The notes beneath the pieces were generated by a model. That model did no database searches, was not told where the DNA came from, and saw nothing but the letters and a program-made list of their open reading frames with translations. A DNA stretch of 64,000 nt from Ambrosia x helenae. Its lineage: Eukaryota; Streptophyta; Magnoliopsida; Asterales; Asteraceae. The stretch lies in NCBI GenBank assembly GCA_030844895.1, contig CM061228.1, positions 38,823,463 to 38,887,462 of the forward strand. Reading direction: 5' to 3'. The position numbers and the translations under genes were made by a program. This document shows, piece after piece, positions 11,270-21,849 of this stretch (position 1 is the stretch's first letter; every line of letters starts with the position of its first letter).

Positions 11270-11799
11270 CATGGTTATAGGGAATTAGGTTATTAGAAAA
11301 AATAATCTAGTCTATAACCATAGGAATATAACCAGTATTTGCTCCTTTACTTGCTATTCTCTATCTCACTCCTACTTCTTACCCCTACTTTAATCCCTAT
11401 AAGAAGATTGTTCTCCATCACTGGAATTACTCTTAGACTAATAGGACAAAATCCTCAGGTTTAGCCTGAACCACCTTGAGATCTCGTCGAAGTTCTAGAT
11501 TTTAATAACGAACACGTGCAATCTGGATGGGTGAACGCCTGTATTCTGAGTCTTCTGTCTAGGCCGGCATTGCGCATATATCCCAATCAGACGAGGGACC
11601 CGGATGCCTACTTGGGAATTCTCGGGATGAGTGTTCACTTATAGGCTAAAGCATGTCTTCACTATGTTATTAGAATCTGGAATCTTTGATAAGTCAACGT
11701 TTTCGTTTATTCGTTTTAATTAATGAATAAATGATTACATTCCTTATATTATCTCATTCATTTCATGCCTCATTAAACCTTTATTATGTCCCTCACAGA

Positions 11800-12450
11800 T
11801 CAAGTCTCCACGTCGCAGCACTCGCATTAACAGTGGTGACAATCATGAGGAAGGGAGCAGCAACCACAACCACGACCACAACACTAACCACAACAATGGA
11901 GGTGATGCCCAACTAGCTGCGATTATTTCCCAACAAATGGCGCAACAAATCACAACTCTGGTTTTTAACTTGTTGGCTCAAGTCATCCAAATGAATGGGA
12001 ACGGCAATGGAAATGGAAAAGGCAATGGAAATCACGTAAAGAACAGGACCTTAGTTCGGAAAGGCGAGAAAACAAGTATTGTGGCCGCGGTAACTACCGA
12101 GAACCGGAAGCGTAAGACCAGGGATCCTGATGTAAACCTCACTACACAAGCTTCTAACAAGAAACCTTATACAAAAAAACTTTCCATTGTGTAACACATG
12201 CAATCGACATCATCCCACTATTTCAGCGTGTCGCTTGTGCACCAATTGTGGTAGGTATGGCCATCTGGTCAACACATGTCTCGAGACCCTAAACCCTAAT
12301 ACCAACCAACCAACCAACCCTGCTCAGGTTGCTAATCCTAATCGTCCTGGTAAATACAACTATGGTCAATGCTATGAATGTGGAGACCCAAATCACTTCC
12401 GTAACCAATGCTCTAAACTAAACCGAGATCAAGACCCTCCAGCTACTTAA
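11800..12450 (+). pseudogene. Degenerate Gag: N-terminus and two zinc knuckles
   Basis: The N-terminal part (about 11800-12194) is rich in His, Asn and Gly, with (NH) repeats and an NGNGNGKGNGN run. A short frameshift leads to a cysteine-rich part (12187-12450) with two CCHC knuckles: CTNCGRYGHLVNTC and CYECGDPNHFRNQC (C-X2-C-X4-H-X4-C). A preceding CNTCNRHH segment is typical of the pre-knuckle region of plant chromovirus Gag. The roughly 150-residue central capsid-like domain expected between these parts is missing, so this is an internally deleted Gag. It is unlikely to form particles. Confidence 0.8.
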
Positions 12451-13117
12451 CAGCAAGCCCCACCATTTGAATGATGTCTGCTTTTTAATTCCATGTATTG
12501 ACGTTTTTTTTCAAGTAATAAATTCTAGTATTATCATAACACTTGGTTGTATGCTTGTTTGAATGTGATCTAATTGCTATATCAATATCTAAACCATACT
12601 CGTTATACTTATAAACTTGCTTACCAAATAACCTACTCAACGATTGGTAGAGGTCATCATGTCTTTCCAACAGTCGGGAGAGGCCCTACAACCTGCTCAA
12701 CGACTGGTGGAGGCTATCAAACCTGCTCAACAATCGGTAGAGTTATAGAAGGACACAAAACCCTAATGTAAGGTAAATTGGTGATTGCGGTCCGGAACGT
12801 AATCATGAATTTACAGGTACGTTAAGGTAGTGTGAAATTCTATCAAGGTTTTTGGTATTTGACCAATTATAGACCTTAGTTACCTGGTAGTTCACTTAGT
12901 CTTTCTATAGTCCATCAACTCATTTCTTTTAGGACTCCTAAAACTTAAGGTTCTTATTGCGATCTCAAGACACACCTAATCCTACCCTCTTATCCAAATT
13001 ATTTGAAACAAGATTATTCTATTCATGTCATGCCTTAACACAAAATGCTCCAGATCACACTTGTCCTAACCAATCACCCTCAACTTTGTGTTTTTCTTTT
13101 AACTTCGGGACGAAGTT
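12451..13117 (+). other. Pol-less internal region with short tandem repeats
   Basis: No protease, RT, RNase H or integrase motif is visible. Imperfect tandem copies of a 27-35-bp unit containing CAACCTGCTCAACGACTGG and GTAGAGG variants occur at about 12635-12745. The rest is apparently non-coding spacer of a deleted element. Confidence 0.6.
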
Positions 13118-13135
13118 CCTAAAAGTAGGGGAGAC
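13118..13135 (+). other. Polypurine tract of the LTR element
   Basis: The purine-rich AAAAGTAGGGGAGA lies directly before the 3' LTR, in the position expected for plus-strand priming. Confidence 0.7.
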
Positions 13136-15704
13136 TATAACATTTCGCATTAAATTCCTTGTATGTCAAATTTCTTCATTTATCGTCCTTTTAAAAAAAT
13201 ATTTCGTGACACATTTGGACCCCTAGTACCCTATTATAAACATATAATATCTATATATTAGTAATAAAATTGTTAAAAAAAATGGCATGGGCCGGGGTTC
13301 GAACCCGAGCCCATGGCCGGTTCAAACACACACCCCAACAGTCCCACCATCTGGTCTACATGCTTGTTTGGTTCGAAACCCACGCGTCTTTTCTATATAT
13401 TGTGCATAAATCATAATAGTTGACTTGGAAAGTCAACTGTGATGATAATCAACCATAATTAGATCACCAATCCGTGTTAGTAATTCATCTAAGGCATAAT
13501 TACTGATTGAGGAGGATAACTCGCATCATATGCAGGACCAATTATCATTAAAACATTCCTGAATCGAGCCCAATCACGCGTCAAGGATTAAACACGAGTC
13601 AACCATTACCCAATTTAACCCACAAGCCTTCCACTATAAATTGGAACCTCCTCTACCACCTAAACTCACCGATATCATTATCCTCGTCTTCAATTTCTGC
13701 TAAAAAACATCTTTCAAGCTTCTTTGATCATACAGTTGACTTTTTGGTTGACTATCTCTAAACACACGATTTCGCCTTGTAAGTTTTTAATTCGTTGTTG
13801 GGTTTCGATCTTCGGCACCCTACGAACAATAGCCCCATCATATCAGGGGCTATTGGTTGTCAATTGTGGTTATTAAGAAACTTAGGGTTTGGCCGATTCG
13901 AATTGGGGAAGAACGATTCTGCAGACCACCATATATAATTAATTCTGATCCAGAATCATCACCAACTGATCAAAAGATCAGTTGGTGTGGCCTCTTTTGT
14001 CTAACAAGCGAACCGGCCGGGTGGCCAGGGTTCGAGTCCCGTTTAAAGCTTCTTTTTTTTCTTATTAATTGGAAACATTATTAATAACATATATAATTAA
14101 TATCAAACCAAGTATATTCATTCTCAGGGTCTAGCCCAGTTGGTGGCTAGGCTTGTGATTAAAACGCGAACCGGTCCCAGACCCGGGTTCGATTCTTGGC
14201 ATCAACAAAACTTTTTTTTAAAAAACTTATATATATATATATATATATTCCTTAGTATTTTTAAAATTCATTTTAAAATACTAAAACTATTTTATAAATT
14301 CTACAAAAATTATTTCATGTTATTCTAGTGGAAAAGTTTAACATACAATTTTTAGTTTTCCAAAATTTATTTATTTAATATATATAATAAATAATTCAAG
14401 TTTATTCTATTTTATTTTTAAAATTCTATAAAAATATCAAAAGAATTATATAAATTTCCACAAAAATTATTCTGATGTTTATATAACATTAAACTTTTCT
14501 GAAATGATTTTTATTTCTAAAAAATCATTTATTTAATATTTTTAATCAATTTTTGTTAGATTTAATCATAAATAAATCATAATAAATTCATTTTTCAATA
14601 TTTTTGCACCAAAATTTTATATAAATTATTTCTATTTATTTAGAACAGAAATACAATTTTTAAATTAATAATTCTGTAATTTTAATATTTTTAAATATTA
14701 AAGTTATATTTTGACAAATTGAAATAAATAGATTTAATAATCTATTTTTAAGAAAATAATTTTATAAAAATTATTTTCATGCTTAAAACTTTATATTGTG
14801 ACCATCTTTTTACAAAAAGACCTTTGTTTATTTATTTATCAAATTTCTCTTATTTATTAAACATTTTATTTATTAATCAAACGAGCACTTATCCCCAATT
14901 CGAAGCCATAGAATATATTTGTAGACTAGAAAGACTTAGACATATTTATTACCTTAATTATAGGGTAACACTTGGCATCGTTGGGCAACATATATTCTAT
15001 TTTTCACGAGACATAACATTTTGCTAAGGTGAGTTTTACATAGCCCCTTTTCTATTTTCACTATTTTTGGGGTGAAACATGTTACAACATTCTATATGCA
15101 ATTCAATCATAAAGTGTCTATGTGTTTTTCTATGTTGCATTATGTCTTAAACATGACTAGGGTAAGCACAATATTCTAGCATAATCATTAACATTGATCA
15201 GCCGACGGTATACAATGATAGATCTATTGGACTGACAATCCCACCCGGATACGTGCCTCCTACATAGGTAGCGTGGGTGATTGTTATCGCATAACATAAT
15301 CGAGTGAACCATGAGCGTATGGGATGGACCACAATATTCTAGTCACAAGGGTTGATTATGCACTCGATTTACTTCTAGTATGTTTTCACATATGGACTAG
15401 ACTTGCCATGACACTTGAATTGTACAAGCTTTATTCGATCATCAAAACCTATGTAATTATCACCAACTTTTGTTGACCCAAAATATTTTCAAACTTAACA
15501 TGTTTCAGGTTATAGCTTTGCTTGAAGATTAGAGTTAATGTTTGAAGATTTGTATTTAGTATTTCCCATTGATGTACAAATTCTGTTAGAACAATGTATG
15601 TAATTTATTTAATTAATTATTGAAACTTATTATTTACCATGAGCTACTGAACAATCATCAATACGTGACATCCCGATGTTTCCGCCATCGGTTGGGGTGT
15701 TACA
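13136..15704 (+). repeat. 3' LTR of the 8.7-15.7 kb element
   Basis: The 2569-bp partner of the 8694-11254 repeat. The first dinucleotide reads TA rather than TG (TATAACATTTCG), a point change in a terminus needed for integrase recognition. It ends GGGGTGTTACA, followed by the TGTGG duplication. Confidence 0.9.
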
Positions 15705-16327
15705 TGTGGCATGTGGGTTCACTAGGGGCTTGAAATCAAAAAGGGGTGTAATGGTTTTAACCCCCTTTCAAGTCTCTAGTGGGACCTGCGTGCCATTTAT
15801 TATTATTATTATTATTATTTATAAAAACTGAAATTTAAAAAAAATTCATTTAAATAATAATAATAATAATAATAACAATAATTAAATTAAAAAGCTATAA
15901 TGGCCCCCCACTAAAATAATAATAATATTAAAAAGAGTAAATTTCCAAAACCGTCCCTGTTGTTTGGCCTAATTTACCATTCCAGCCCAATCTTTTAAAA
16001 ATTGCTTGAACAGTCCCTTACTTTTAAGAAAATAGGCCAAAACAGTCCAACGACTTAACCTAGTTAAGTTTTTGACGTTAAGTCAGTGGCATTTTCGTCA
16101 ACTCATGTATAAAATTATAACCAGACGTCCCTTTCTCCTTTATAACCCTGATTCAATCCAATCCCCCCCCCCAATTCACTATAAACCCTAAATATCAAAT
16201 CAAATCCTTCTATTTCAAGACCAAATTTAAGACCAAGCATCTCGTTCCCCCCACAACAGCTCGTTTCTACAGGTCGTATTATGCAGTTGATCTTCTTCTT
16301 CTTATTCTGATTTACGATTTCAATATG

Positions 16328-16361
16328 CATGTATGTATGTATGTATGTATGTATGTATGTA
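16328..16361. repeat. (ATGT)n microsatellite
   Basis: A run of ATGT units just inside the left MULE TIR region. Confidence 0.9.
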
Positions 16362-16623
16362 CTGATTTAGGGTTTAGGTATGTATGTACTGATTTACAGC
16401 TGCATTGTTAATTATTGACTGATAATGATCAAATTAGAGATCTATATTTTTATCTTGGTCAACCCTTTAAATGTAAGGATGATATAATGATGAAAACACT
16501 GATTTACAGCTGCATTGTTGATTATTTACTGCTGCAATGTTGATTATTGACTGCATTGTATGCCCTAATAATGATGAAAATCTTATGCACTGATAATGCT
16601 GCAGGTGCAAACATCTGGTTCTT

Positions 16624-16950
16624 ATGATGACTGATAAACCTTCCAGTTCCAATTCTGATGTTGATGACTCTAAGAGTTTGAATGATGATGATGATCAAAT
16701 TGGAGATCCACCTTTTTATCTTGGTCAACCTTTTAGATATAAAGATGAATTCAAGACACTTCTTAAAAACCATGCCGTGTTTGACAGGAGGCAATTAGTG
16801 ATTGACTGGAATGACAATGTCACATTTCGTGTTGTGTGTAAGGGTATCTGTCCCCAAATGGGTAGATGTGATTGGGTTTTGTGAATTGAAAGGGACAAAT
16901 CATAAGGTGCATGGATTGTGAAATCCTTAAACATGGACCACAAATGTCAG
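16624..16950 (+). pseudogene. MuDR-type transposase N-terminal DNA-binding fragment
   Basis: The frame opens MMTDKPSSSN with an acidic Ser/Asp-rich start. It continues into LGQPFRYKDEFKTLLKNHAV, then TFRVVCKGICPQMGRCDW, the pattern of the MuDR N-terminal zinc-ribbon-like domain found before the MULE DDE domain. A TGA at 16882-16884 ends it; the following bases still encode an IVKSLNMDHKC-like tail in another phase. The DDE transposase and SWIM domains are absent. A decayed partial duplicate of its start (GATCAAATTRGAGATC ... TTTTATCTTGGTCAACC) lies at about 16425-16490. Confidence 0.7.
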
Positions 16951-17269
16951 CTAATGAGGGATGTTAGGTTATGGTATGGTTAGTGGAAGTAGAGCAAGAG
17001 AACTTGCAACAAGAAGAGGAAGAAAGACAGTGGAACTTCTAGTTAGTAGGTTATGTTAATGGTTTGTTGTAGTTTATGTAGTTATGGAATGACAATGTGA
17101 CCTTTATGTACTCTTTTGTTAGAATCTTTTGTATTCGAATATGTTGACTTTTGAATGTTATGGATATGTTGTGTGTATATGTACTTTTGTATGTTGTGTT
17201 ATGTTGCTTTAGGTTGGCAATAGATTTGTGCATATTTACCATGTTGTATGCTATCTACCATTTGTGCAG

Positions 17270-17660
17270 GTCCAGCCTATATATGCAAGTCAATTGCTGA
17301 CCCATTTGGAAGTCAACTACTGCATATTTGCACACATATATGCAGCCTCTGTATGACCCATTTGGCTGGATCAAGTCAACTGCACATTTGTCATGGGTCA
17401 TTAGCATATGTGTATATATATATTTGCACTAAATGGGTCAACTGCACATATATGCAGTTATATATGATCAAGTCAATTTGTACAGTTGTGCAAGTTCAAA
17501 ACTACATATCAATACAAATGGGTCATGGGTCATCAACATATGCACTAAATGGGTCAACTGCACATATATGCACTAAATGGCTCAACAGCTGATATGCACT
17601 AAACTAAATGGGTCAACAACTGATATGCACTAAACTAAATCGGTCAATAGCTGCACTAAT
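17270..17660 (+). repeat. Degenerate tandem repeat of ATGGGTCAACTGCACATATA-like units
   Basis: Many imperfect copies of words such as GCACTAAATGGGTCAAC, CTGCACATATATGCA and AAATGGGTCATG are strung together in the centre of the MULE, between the two opposed coding fragments. Confidence 0.7.
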
Positions 17661-17933
17661 ATAGCCAAACCACATTTTACACATATGTATAACCAAACCA
17701 CATTTTATATACAAAAAGCATGAAGTTCAAGCCATCAGTTTACATATCACATCAGCTTACCATTGTTTATCATACCAAAAGACTGAAGTACTATGATCTT
17801 AACCTATTAACACACCTACCTACTTCCAATGACAATCATCATCTGAACAGTAAGGTGAATATAGTGGATCATACTCCCTTTCATATGAATCTTCGTACCA
17901 ATCATCATCTACCTCTGTGTCGCGATAATCAAA

Positions 17934-18491
17934 TCACTGCTTCAACACATCTGGATCAATATCTGGAATTGGGTCATCATGCTCAATCCCTTTCTTAACC
18001 TGCTCAAAAGGATCATTCTCAACCTGCTCAAAAGGATCATCCTCAACCTGCTGCCAAAGCTGATGAAAGACAAGTCTGTTTTTTAATGCATCATAGTCAG
18101 GATCAATATGCTCATCATATATATCAATTGATTTCTCAGTTTCAGCAATCTTGTTCAACACGTGCACATTACTGTCATTTAACAGTTGTCTTTAAACCAG
18201 TCCCAAGCCTTCCCATGGCAGCATATAGTAAAACCTAAAGTCGTCATCCTGATAATAACCAAGTTCCACCAGCATGTCATACAAGGTGATTATAGAGAAA
18301 TAATCAGAGTTCACCTCATCGATGTAGTTAACCTTCCCGTTAACGTACATCAGATTTACTTCTGTTGGATAAGTAAACTCCCCGCCATGATGAATTTTAA
18401 TTGAAAACTTTTCGGTAGAGTAAACTGCATTGTTGATTGTTAACCAAATTTTCATCTTGCATATTATGATCATTACGGGTATAATAAACAT
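17934..18491 (-). pseudogene. PB1-like domain fragment of a MULE protein
   Basis: The minus-strand frame 18491-18192 contains FSIKIHHGGEF, VNGKVNYIDEVNSDYFS and LVELGYYQDDDFRFYY. This matches the PB1-like N-terminal module that I associate with MULE transposase-related proteins in Asteraceae. After one in-frame stop at about 18192 the same frame continues (18167-17934) with an acidic segment and a short internal repeat EDDPFEQVENDPFEQV. It lies just inside the right TIR and points toward the element centre. It is probably the 5' portion of an ancestral transposase gene whose remainder is lost. Confidence 0.6.
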
Positions 18492-19265
18492 TGGGTTTCA
18501 ATGTAAGATGTGGATCGATTGCCTTACTGTAGTGTTCTTTAAGATTGACTTCCTCTTCCCCAGTTCGTACAACCCATTGTGTCATCTTCCTCTTCTTACG
18601 ATCGTGAATTTCTATTTGTGTGTGTCAAGCTGTTGATGTGGATGGGCTTGGAGGGAAAGCAGAGCAGAAGTGTGGAGGTGGAGGGAAAAATTGGAGGGAA
18701 TCGGGTTATAAAGGAGAAAGGTGAGTCAGGGAAGTCTGGTTATAATTTTATACATGAGTTGACGAAAATGCCCATGACTTAACGTCAAAAACTTAACTCG
18801 GTTAAGTTGTTGGACTGTTTTGGCCTATTTTTTCAAAAGTTAGGGACTGTTCAAGCAATTTTTAAAAGATTGGGCTGGAGTGGCAAATTTGGCCAAACCA
18901 CAGGGACGGTTTTGGTAATTTACTCTAAAAAAAACCGACGAAACCTTTTCTTCTTTCTTTCTTCCTTTTTCTTTCTTTCTTTCTTTCTTCTTCTCTACAA
19001 GTCTTCTGCAACCATTTCTTCCTTTTTCTTCTTTCTTCCTTCTTTCTCCCTTTTTCTTTCTCCCAACGATTTATAATATTACTGTTTCCCCTTCTGCCAC
19101 GTGTTCACAAGGGATTGGGTGGAACCAAGTTGCAGCAGCGTGAAATATTTCGCGTAAGGAAGGAAAACACCCCTTTAACGAAAGAGGGGGGAGGGGTGTT
19201 TTGGAGTGAAACGGGCGCGAATTTCCCCCATTAACGCCCATTTAGGTTTTCACTACATGGTCTTA

Positions 19266-20182
19266 TAAAGAATGTGTAGGTGTTTCCTTAGGCAAGAAGT
19301 GACTTCCACTTTCTTTGTCAAATTGTCAAACTCTCGTTTGAATGAAATTAACCAAAACGTACATAAAACACAATGCCTTTCACGCAAAAGCTTTGAGTGT
19401 CCATTTTATTTGAGATTTGCCTTTAATTCAAAGCTCTTAAGCTTATATGTTATCTTTAAAAATGCATAAGTCACCATTTCCTTATAGCCTCTCTAACTAG
19501 AGTTCGATTGTTCATCTTATCAACTCTATCTGACATTTGTCTTCGACTTCTTGTTAATTGACGATCTTGGGACACAATTAGTTTATCATACTATTACATT
19601 TAGGTTCAAAGAACCGGTTTAAGGGAAGCTCAACGTTAATGATCCAAGTCAATGTTGTACACTAAGTTAGCTAGTCGCATAGCCATCATGCTCTTGGTCT
19701 AAGTTTTAACAGTATTCTTAGGTGTTTTGTTTGTATTCGTTGAATGATGTCACTTATAAAAATGTATAAAGTTATGCAATTTTAATGAATTATCGACATG
19801 TGTAACCTACAAAGATATACAACGTTATAGAATTAACATATGTTAACTAAGATAAATTCCAAAGAAACAAAATCAAGAACCAGAAGGGCTAATTAATCTT
19901 GCCATCAATCAAAGTGTGTAGATTTTGTGTAGATAAAAAACAGGAATTAGTTGTACCTTGTGTGTGTATAGGCTTGTAGTGGGTTGTCTTCAGTTAAATA
20001 CTTAAATTAAATATTGAATTCGTTGGTTGGATGCATCGAGCAGTTCGCCTCTCGGATCAGAAAGGACACGAATCTTTGACTTCTATCAAAGTCAAAATCT
20101 ATTTTCAACATTAAAAAAAATAAATTGATTAATAATGTTTATTAAATATTGCAAAATTTATTCAGAAACAAAAGTACATATC
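19266..20182. other. Intergenic, no gene recognised
   Basis: No supported coding region. A short frame at 19272-19469 has no motif I recognise. Confidence 0.5.
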
Positions 20183-20200
20183 AAAAAGAAATTCAATGAA

Positions 20201-20513
20201 TCCCCGGTGGTTGGCGGCCCAAGTTTCCTTTAGGAGACTTTGGGTTCGATCCACACAAGCTTCATTTGGGGATGACCTAATGATGGATAGTTCCTACCGA
20301 GGCATGGTTCGATCCTGAGGGTAGTCCGGTTTTACCCTGCTATTACCTCAGCGAGTTTCTCGTGTGGGGGTAGTATGGTTTTCGGGTGAAGGTCGGTTTG
20401 CGCGGCGGCCGGGACCCGATAGAACATCGCGTTCGGGGGTGGAGCTGACGGGTAATCGTCTTTGACGAAATACGGTGATCAATTCGGTCAGTACATAAAA
20501 AGTCACCCTTAAA
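20201..20513 (+). mobile_element. Full-length tRNA-derived SINE
   Basis: The roughly 310-bp unit begins TCCCCGGTGGTTGGCGGCCC and ends CACCCTT plus an A tail. It is flanked by an 18-bp direct repeat (20183-20200 and 20514-20531) containing AAAGAAATTCAATGAA. A B-box GGTTCGATCC lies at 20243-20252 and a second copy of the same 10-mer at 20306-20315. The A-box candidate is GTGGTTGGCGG at the 5' end. The long TSD with A-rich junction is the signature of LINE-machinery retroposition. The plus strand is the transcribed one. Confidence 0.85.
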
Positions 20514-20805
20514 AAAAAGAAATTCAATGAAACTGGCAAAATGAAATAAAAAAAAAGACAAACAATATAAAATACCCTTAAGTAAAGTCCTTGTTGAGTT
20601 CTCATGGTTAGGCCGTTTTAACTACTTGAGTCCAAAACTCAAACTTATTTTAATCCGAGTTCCCATGGTTTATAATCTTAATCACGTGAGTCTAAAATAC
20701 AAACTCTGTTAGATTTTATAAAATTACCAAAATACCCTCAGTATTGAAAACAAATATATACATATACACACGCGGGTACACACACACACCCTACTCAACC
20801 CAAAT

Positions 20806-20837
20806 CTCTCTCTCTCTCTCTCTCTCCCTCCCTCCTT

Positions 20838-20872
<35 letters not shown>
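20806..20872. repeat. (CT)n microsatellite
   Basis: Two CT runs separated by a C-rich block, preceded by a short (CA)n near 20770-20790. Confidence 0.9.
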
Positions 20873-21540
20873 CTGTTAACTATAAACTAGATCCTACTAA
20901 CCCACCACCACTATAAAGCACCACCATCATACACCACTACCGCCACCATCACAATACATCATTGCTGCCACCACAACAAACACACTATCACCACCACCAC
21001 AATACACCAATGTTGACACCACAATACATAATCTTCGCCGCCTTTTTATCAAATTTGTCTTGCCATCTTCATTGCACTACCATCATCCCACTACGCACGT
21101 GTCCCAACAAGGCTTTGGCCCACAAATTGAACATTTCATTTCCAGATCTATCTGGTTTTCTAACAGATCCAACAACCAGTGAAGCGACAGTTGTGTATGG
21201 TTCCAAATCAACTTTTAAAGGTCGATTTTCTTGCGACTAGGACTTTACTCAATACCGTTAGTTTCCGAAACTTGATTTGATGCCTTCGTATATTCTAAAA
21301 CAGTCTCACTTGATAACATGCATGGTAATTAATTTTAGTAGGTTTGAGATTTCAATCCCAGCGTGAACCCAATTAAGATAACATAGTCTGGTAAGAGTGG
21401 GGCAACGAGGCTCTCCAAATTGGGACGTACGATGAACAAATACAAAACTAAAGTCATTTTTTAAAAAAAGTAATAATATTTTGCACAATTTTAAATAATA
21501 CTTAATTGATTAATTCGAAACACAACAATGTTATCAAACA
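20873..21540. other. CCA/CAC-rich intergenic DNA
   Basis: Low-complexity CACCAC triplets (20905-21010) give a His-rich frame at 20962-21240 that I do not recognise and consider doubtful. Nothing else was seen. Confidence 0.4.
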
Positions 21541-21849
21541 TGCTTTCATTTTGTTACACTATCCATTATGGGGTGCGAGCGTGCACCTGAGCGACGTGGC
21601 TCGCGAACACCACAACCACCACACATGAATGTGGCTGCGAGCGAGCCCACACTACCATGCTCACATAGGCTAGCGTGAGAAATTCGACTGTTGGCGTGAA
21701 CTTTTGGACCGTTAGCTGGTGGTGACCATTGGAGGATAAAAAAATTGGATATTTTTCCTATTTATTTATAGAAACCATTTCATTTACAAAAAAATTGCAT
21801 ACATTATATTTTCCTCACTTTCACTTTCACTCACTCTCAACGTAAAAAA

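Larger units (their letters stand above)
8694..15704 (+). mobile_element. Non-autonomous Ty3/gypsy-like LTR retrotransposon (gag remnant, no pol)
   Basis: Two long direct repeats (about 2.56 kb each) bracket a 1.9-kb internal region, and a perfect 5-bp TSD TGTGG lies outside (8689-8693, 15705-15709). A primer-binding site follows the left LTR and a purine-rich tract precedes the right LTR. The internal region keeps the gag N-terminus and two zinc knuckles but has lost the central gag domain and all of pol. The sequence CGGGACGAAGTTC before the purine tract is typical of the end of chromovirus (Tekay/Del-type) internal regions. The LTRs differ at only a few percent of positions by eye, so the insertion looks young. 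Mobilisation would need proteins from another element. Confidence 0.9.
15935..18925. mobile_element. MULE (Mutator-like element) with about 200-bp TIRs
   Basis: About 200 bp at each end are inverted copies. The left end starts GAGTAAATTTCCAAAACCGT and the right end read inward starts GAGTAAATTACCAAAACCGT. Both contain CAGTCC, GTTAAGTTTTTGACGTTAAG and ACTCATGTATAAAATTATAA. Flanks are A-rich and only approximately duplicated (TATTAAAAA and TAAAAAAAA). The 2.6-kb interior carries two transposase-related fragments on opposite strands: a MuDR DNA-binding N-domain on plus near the left TIR and a PB1-like domain on minus near the right TIR. There is no DDE core. It is therefore a non-autonomous, rearranged MULE. 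Confidence 0.8.
8634..19262. mobile_element. Tourist/PIF-Harbinger-like element, host of two nested insertions
   Basis: The left end GACCATGTGTAGTGG (8634-8648) is mirrored by the right end (19250-19262, reading GACCATGTAGTGA inward). Both ends are flanked by TTA (8631-8633, 19263-19265), the typical Harbinger/Tourist target duplication. Only about 620 bp belong to the element itself: 8634-8693, 15705-15934 and 18926-19262. The rest is an LTR retrotransposon with its own TSD and a MULE. The element fragments are CG-rich near the right end and carry no gene, so it would be a non-autonomous copy. A 3-bp TSD is weak alone; the assignment rests on TIR plus TSD together. Confidence 0.6.

Noticed and set aside
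17248..17592. Cys/Thr-rich plus-strand frame
   Set aside because: It follows a degenerate tandem repeat and has no domain.
18192..18404. Plus-strand frames opposite the PB1-like fragment
   Set aside because: Shadows of the minus-strand frame, which has the recognisable domain.
20962..21240. His-rich small protein gene
   Set aside because: The start is CAC-repeat DNA and no promoter, domain or homologue could be recognised.
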